DNA of 64,000 bases from assembly GCA_963800255.1 (NCBI GenBank), contig CAWDAK010000015.1, positions 186,001 through 250,000 of the forward strand, written 5' to 3'. The notes below the pieces were generated by a model. The model ran no database searches and was not told the DNA's origin. It was given only the letters and a program-made list of their open reading frames with translations. This document shows, one piece after another, positions 60,090 through 64,000 of this stretch. The DNA is from DATFVA01 sp963800255. GTDB taxonomy: Bacteria; Bacteroidota; Ignavibacteria; Ignavibacteriales; Ignavibacteriaceae. Made by a program: the position numbers and the translations under genes. The first letter of the stretch is position 1, and every line of letters begins with the position of its first letter.

Positions 60090-61778
60090 TTATCCTAAAA
60101 GCTCTTTCAGTTTGTCCTGTACCTGGTTAAGATCTACGTCGAATCTTTCGCCCGAGGCACGTACTTTAACTTCAACCTTGAGATCCTTCAGCTTTTTATC
60201 TCCAACAATAACCTGAACCGGCATTCCGAGCAGGTCTGCGTCTTTGAATTTGAAACCGGCCTGTGCATCAACCCTGTCGTCAAATAATACTTCGTAGCCT
60301 GCAGCCGTAAGATCATTATAAAGTCTATCGCAGGTTTCTATTATTTCCTGCTTCTTCATATTTAATCCCATCAGGTGGATATGGAAAGGGGCGAGAGTTT
60401 TATCCCATATTATCCCGTTATCGTCATGATGCTGCTCAAGATAACAGGCAAGCACACGATCTACACCTATTCCATAACTTCCCATAATGATCGGGTTTTC
60501 CTTGCCATTCTCATCCAAAAAATTAGCGCCCATTGAGGAGGAATATTTTGTTCCCAGCTTGAAGATATGTCCGAGTTCTATGGCAGTAAAGACCGCAAGC
60601 TTATGATCGCACCTTGGACAAACTTCACCTGAGTTAATAGAGCGAAGATCAAAATACTCAATGCCTTCCACATCTCTCTGAAGATCTATTCCGCCAAAGT
60701 GATAATCTGTTTCATTAGCACCGCTGTAAAGATTGTTGGCGTCCTTCAGTCTGAGATCAGCAAGGATTCGTCCTTTATAGCCGGCAGGACCAATAGAACC
60801 GGCCTCAGCGCCCGTTATCTTTACGAGTTCTTCAGGGTGAGCCGGGCGAACAGCTCCTCCAAGCGCACGTTCAAGCTTGGCTTCGTTTACGTCCTCATTC
60901 CCTAGCATAAGCACAAGTACTGCATTTCCGTTATGTATGTAAACTCTCGACTTAGCACACCGGGTTTCATCTATCTTTAGAAATTCGCAAAGTTCATCTA
61001 TGGATTTGACACCCGGCGTATGTATCTTCTTTATCTCCTCACTCTTTTCATCTCTTTGCCTGCTGCTTATTTTAGAAGTTGCTACTTCAAGATTCGCAGC
61101 ATATCCGCAGTTCTCACAGTGAGCTACAGTATCCTCTCCGGCATCCGACTTAACCATAAATTCCTCTGACCCTGAACCACCCATCGCGCCGCTGGATGCA
61201 CCAACAACAAAGTATGATAAATTGCACCGATCGAAAATATTCCTGTAAGCTTTGTCATGAAGACTGTATGAATGATCGAGTCCTTCCATAGAGATATCGA
61301 AAGAGTACGCGTCTTTCATCAGGAACTGGCGTCCCCGGATTATTCCGCTCCTTGGTCTTGCTTCATTCCTGAACTTGGTTTGAATCTGGTACCATATCTG
61401 GGGCATATCCTTATATGACTTCAACACGTTCCTTGCATGAAACGTCATAATTTCTTCATGCGTAGGCGCAAGCACATACTCTCTGTTCGTTACCTGGAAA
61501 AGTATATCACCGAAGGCTTCAACTCGTCCCGTCTCTTCCCAGATTTCTTTAGGGTTCAAAGCCGGAAGATGAAATTCCTGCCCCCCTATTGCATCCATTT
61601 CTTCACGGATAATTTCAGAAATTTTCCTGACTACACGGTAACCAACCGGCAGGAACGAATAAATGCCCGCAGAAACCATACGTACCATACCCGACCTGAG
61701 CATAAGAATATGACTGGTAACTACGGCATCACTTGGAACTTCTTTTAAGGTAGGGACAAAGGATTTGCTTAATCTCAT
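60090..61778 (-). CDS. proS: Prolyl-tRNA synthetase
   Basis: 562 residues, bacterial type with an editing (INS) domain. Class II motif 2 is KFRNEARPRSGIIRGRQFLMKDAYSF near residue 135; GASSGAMGGSGSEEFMV near 205 opens the editing insert; the catalytic motif 3 is GSYGIGVDRVLACYLE near 440; the C-terminal anticodon domain starts near 465. A YbaK-type deacylase that clears Cys-tRNA(Pro) is encoded at 29705-30172. Confidence 0.96.
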   Translation of the reverse strand: MRLSKSFVPTLKEVPSDAVVTSHILMLRSGMVRMVSAGIYSFLPVGYRVVRKISEIIREEMDAIGGQEFHLPALNPKEIWEETGRVEAFGDILFQVTNREYVLAPTHEEIMTFHARNVLKSYKDMPQIWYQIQTKFRNEARPRSGIIRGRQFLMKDAYSFDISMEGLDHSYSLHDKAYRNIFDRCNLSYFVVGASSGAMGGSGSEEFMVKSDAGEDTVAHCENCGYAANLEVATSKISSRQRDEKSEEIKKIHTPGVKSIDELCEFLKIDETRCAKSRVYIHNGNAVLVLMLGNEDVNEAKLERALGGAVRPAHPEELVKITGAEAGSIGPAGYKGRILADLRLKDANNLYSGANETDYHFGGIDLQRDVEGIEYFDLRSINSGEVCPRCDHKLAVFTAIELGHIFKLGTKYSSSMGANFLDENGKENPIIMGSYGIGVDRVLACYLEQHHDDNGIIWDKTLAPFHIHLMGLNMKKQEIIETCDRLYNDLTAAGYEVLFDDRVDAQAGFKFKDADLLGMPVQVIVGDKKLKDLKVEVKVRASGERFDVDLNQVQDKLKELLG

Positions 61779-61925
61779 AGTGTTATATCTGATAAAAGGA
61801 TAATAAAAACTTTAAATAGTTGTCAAAAATAAAGATTTGATGATGCTTATCAAAATAAGACTGATTGGAATTTTATTTGCCCTTTTTAAAATATAATTTC
61901 GAACTGTAAAAAATTTAAGGATAAT

Positions 61926-62483
61926 ATGAAATTAGTAAGCAACCCATGGCATTCGGTAACTCCGGGAAATGATGTTCCCCGTATTGTGAACAGTATTATA
62001 GAGATCCCCAAAGGCTCTAAAGGCAAATACGAACTGGATAAGGCAAGCGGACTCCTGCGGCTTGACCGCGTTCTGTTTTCTTCCGTGCACTACCCTGCGA
62101 ATTACGGATTCATCCCTCAAACGTATTGCGATGACAAAGATCCGCTGGATATCCTGGTGATATGTTCAATTGATGTTGACCCCCTGTGTATAATTGAAAG
62201 TAAGGTAATAGGGGTTATGCATATGATTGACCAGGAGGAGGCAGATGACAAGATAATCGCCGTTGCTAAAAATGATATGTCAGTTAATTATATAAATGAT
62301 ATAAATGAACTCCCTCCCCATACGTCTGTGGAACTCAGACGATTTTTTGAGGACTACAAGAAACTCGAACAGAAGGAAGTACTGGTAAAAGATTTCCTGG
62401 GGAAAGAAAAGGCGTACAAAATTATTGAGGATAGTCTTGCAATGTATAAAGATAATGCTGAGACATTAAGGGCTATATCTTAG
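61926..62483 (+). CDS. ppa: Inorganic pyrophosphatase
   Basis: Hydrolyses pyrophosphate. 185 residues, family I. EIPKGSKGKYELDK near residue 27, VHYPANYGFIPQTYCDDKDPLDILV near 55 (metal-binding Asp cluster) and DDKIIAVAKND near 112 are intact. Cytoplasmic. The last 11 nt overlap the convergent U32 gene. Confidence 0.95.
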   Translation: MKLVSNPWHSVTPGNDVPRIVNSIIEIPKGSKGKYELDKASGLLRLDRVLFSSVHYPANYGFIPQTYCDDKDPLDILVICSIDVDPLCIIESKVIGVMHMIDQEEADDKIIAVAKNDMSVNYINDINELPPHTSVELRRFFEDYKKLEQKEVLVKDFLGKEKAYKIIEDSLAMYKDNAETLRAIS

Positions 62484-63714
62484 GTTTTATAAGCTTCTTA
62501 TGAGGCGCTTCTTTAATAAGGTATACAGCATCCCTCGCTCTGACTGTTTCCTTACATATAAAGGTAACCCTTGACCCTTTTGATGCTGATTTTATCCGGA
62601 GCTCGTCCTGAATTATATTTTTAACTTTGAGCTGAACTACCCCGGTAGTTTCTCCGATGATATAAATTTCATCTCCTTCTGTAAGGGTGCCTGAATCAAT
62701 AACAATATAGGCTGCACTGGCATGCTTGTAATAATTTAATACTTTGCCGAGATACTCTTTCCTCCGGTTTGCCTTGCTGCCATATATATCGGCGTATGCT
62801 TCCGAACCGGGTGTATTAAGATAAAAACCTGTGGAAAATCCGCGGTTGAATACCTTTTCAAGTTCTGCAGTTAATTCTATTTTAATCTCGGGAGTAAGTT
62901 TGCCTTCAAAATAAAGATCGATCGCTTTCCGGTAGGCTGAAGTTACTGCGGCAGCGTACTCGGGACTCCTCTTCCTGCCTTCAATCTTAAATGAATCAAC
63001 CCCTGTTTCAATCAACTGATCGATGAAACCAAGGGTACAAAGATCTTCAGGAGATAAAACATAATCTTCGCCCACGATCATACTCTTGCCTATGGTTGGG
63101 TCATAAACCTCGTATTCCCTCCGGCATGGCTGGATACATTCTCCGCGATTGGCGCTTTTCCCGAAAAGATGGTGACTCATAAAACATCTGCCGCTTACTG
63201 CAATACACATAGCTCCGTGTATAAAAACTTCAATCTCAAGGTCAGTGAGGGCACGAACTTTTTTAATATCCTCCAGTGAGCATTCTCTTGCTAGCACGAT
63301 TCTATCAGCCCCCATTTCTTTATAAAAATTTGCTGCCAGGGAATTGGAAACAGATCCCTGTGTGGAAATACAAAAGGGCATACCAGCTTCTTTGCATAAT
63401 TGTACAACTGAAAAGTCCCAACAAATTATTTTATCTACGCCTGCTTTTTTCGCCTGCAGGATTATATCCCTTAGCTGGTTTAATTCTTCTTCATATATGA
63501 TTGTATTAAGGGTGAGGTACGTCCTTACGTTGTTTTCTTTACAGTAAGATACCAGTTCCGGGAGGTTTTCGGCTTTGAAGTTAGAAGCCTTAGCGCGCAT
63601 ATTCAGCTTTTCAACGCCGAAGTAAACGGCATCAGCCCCTGCATTTACCACTGAGGTAAGCATGGTCTTATTACCGGCAGGGGCCATAAGCTCTGGTTTG
63701 TTTTTCTTAATCAT
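62473..63714 (-). CDS. Peptidase U32 family protein (TrhP/RlhA-like)
   Basis: 413 residues. APAGNKTMLTSVVNAGADAVYFGVEKLNMRAKASNF at the start, then GADRIVLARECSLEDIK near 135, HHLFGKSANRGECIQPCRREY near 185 (Cys cluster of the family) and DSFKIEGRKRSPEYAA near 245. Despite the name, several members act in tRNA or rRNA hydroxylation (TrhP, RlhA) with Fe-S clusters. Which of these applies here is not decidable by eye. Confidence 0.88.
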   Translation of the reverse strand: MIKKNKPELMAPAGNKTMLTSVVNAGADAVYFGVEKLNMRAKASNFKAENLPELVSYCKENNVRTYLTLNTIIYEEELNQLRDIILQAKKAGVDKIICWDFSVVQLCKEAGMPFCISTQGSVSNSLAANFYKEMGADRIVLARECSLEDIKKVRALTDLEIEVFIHGAMCIAVSGRCFMSHHLFGKSANRGECIQPCRREYEVYDPTIGKSMIVGEDYVLSPEDLCTLGFIDQLIETGVDSFKIEGRKRSPEYAAAVTSAYRKAIDLYFEGKLTPEIKIELTAELEKVFNRGFSTGFYLNTPGSEAYADIYGSKANRRKEYLGKVLNYYKHASAAYIVIDSGTLTEGDEIYIIGETTGVVQLKVKNIIQDELRIKSASKGSRVTFICKETVRARDAVYLIKEAPHKKLIKPKI

Positions 63715-63779
63715 AGATAATCTGTTGACTTATATATACGTATCGGTCTAGATGCCATTTAATAGTATTGAGAAGGAAG

Positions 63780-64000
63780 TTATGATTTCTCTTCCCAGAT
63801 TTTAGCTATTTCAATAATCACTCTTACTGCCATTTCCATATCCTGGATTGCAACCCATTCTACCTTTGAGTGGAAGCTGTGTTCGCCGGCAAAGATATTA
63901 GGACAGGGTAATCCCATAAATGAAAGTCTTGATCCATCTGTACCACCGCGGATAGGATGCATAATAGGTTCAATATCAAGGTTCTTCATTGCCTGCTCAG
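63780..64000 (-). CDS. Peptidase T (PepT-like), C-terminal fragment, runs off right edge
   Basis: The open frame extends past the window end; only about 72 C-terminal residues are visible. IEPIMHPIRGGTDGSRLSFMGLPCPNIFAGEHSFHSKVEWVAIQ matches the end of M20 family tripeptide aminopeptidases (RGGTDG, GLPCPN and the metal-binding His in AGEHSFHSKVE). It releases N-terminal residues of tripeptides. Confidence 0.88.
   Translation of the reverse strand, partial: EQAMKNLDIEPIMHPIRGGTDGSRLSFMGLPCPNIFAGEHSFHSKVEWVAIQDMEMAVRVIIEIAKIWEEKS

Overview
The window looks like an ordinary chromosomal stretch from a member of the Bacteroidota/Chlorobi/Ignavibacteriota group, most likely an Ignavibacteriota-type organism. 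The evidence is four secreted proteins (plus one eroded tail) ending in a type IX secretion (T9SS) type A sorting domain (NYPNPFNP motif), a small DUF4295-like protein, AT-rich sequence, and a Na+-pumping methylmalonyl-CoA decarboxylase operon. No rRNA, tRNA, CRISPR array, insertion sequence or prophage was seen.

Layout. 1-5079 (-): propionate operon, methylmalonyl-CoA mutase catalytic subunit, epimerase and the four-part sodium-translocating methylmalonyl-CoA decarboxylase; the last gene runs off the left edge. 5299-13385 (+): a nine-gene carotenoid operon with almost every gene overlapping the next (crtI, crtB, an unknown gene, crtYcd-type cyclase, crtD-like, acyltransferase, cruG-like glycosyltransferase, cruF, crtW-like). 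Together these predict a monocyclic 4-keto carotenoid carrying an acylated sugar, as in salinixanthin-type pigments. 13386-16227 (-): two sensor kinases, one with an apparent frameshift at its start. 16368-20618 (-): two paralogous lipoproteins with sigma-54-like promoters, a TPR protein, and a sigma-54 activator with a degenerate receiver. 20644-28103 (-): a Ser/Thr kinase-ATPase-TPR gene (C-terminus broken into three frames) translationally coupled to an oligopeptide ABC importer (OppC, OppB, OppA types); the two ATPases of the importer lie divergently at 28187-29712 (+).

29705-38749 holds housekeeping genes: YbaK deacylase, a DUF4295-like small protein, a KamA-family radical SAM enzyme, Nfu, asparaginase, MurI, GlnD, QueF and QueC, with a 123-bp palindromic MITE-like repeat between queC and queF. 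38931-47350 (-) is a block of T9SS-exported beta-propeller proteins containing a tandemly duplicated lipoprotein plus 900-residue propeller module and the eroded tail of another such gene. 47591-57957 contains pncB, a propeller lipoprotein, a stranded signal peptide, a DUF421 protein, a frameshifted aconitase, a truncated GYD gene, a haem-binding protein, MsrB, a YdeI-family protein, an epimerase and an Ada-type repair regulator. 58135-58870 is a long imperfect inverted repeat made of two converging copies of a small secreted-protein gene. 59101-64000 carries another T9SS protein, proS, ppa, a U32-family protein and the end of a PepT-like peptidase.

Five apparent single-base indels in three otherwise conserved genes (GAF kinase, Ser/Thr kinase, aconitase) mean either assembly errors or real decay; reads are needed to tell. 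All family assignments were made by reading motifs, without database searches.
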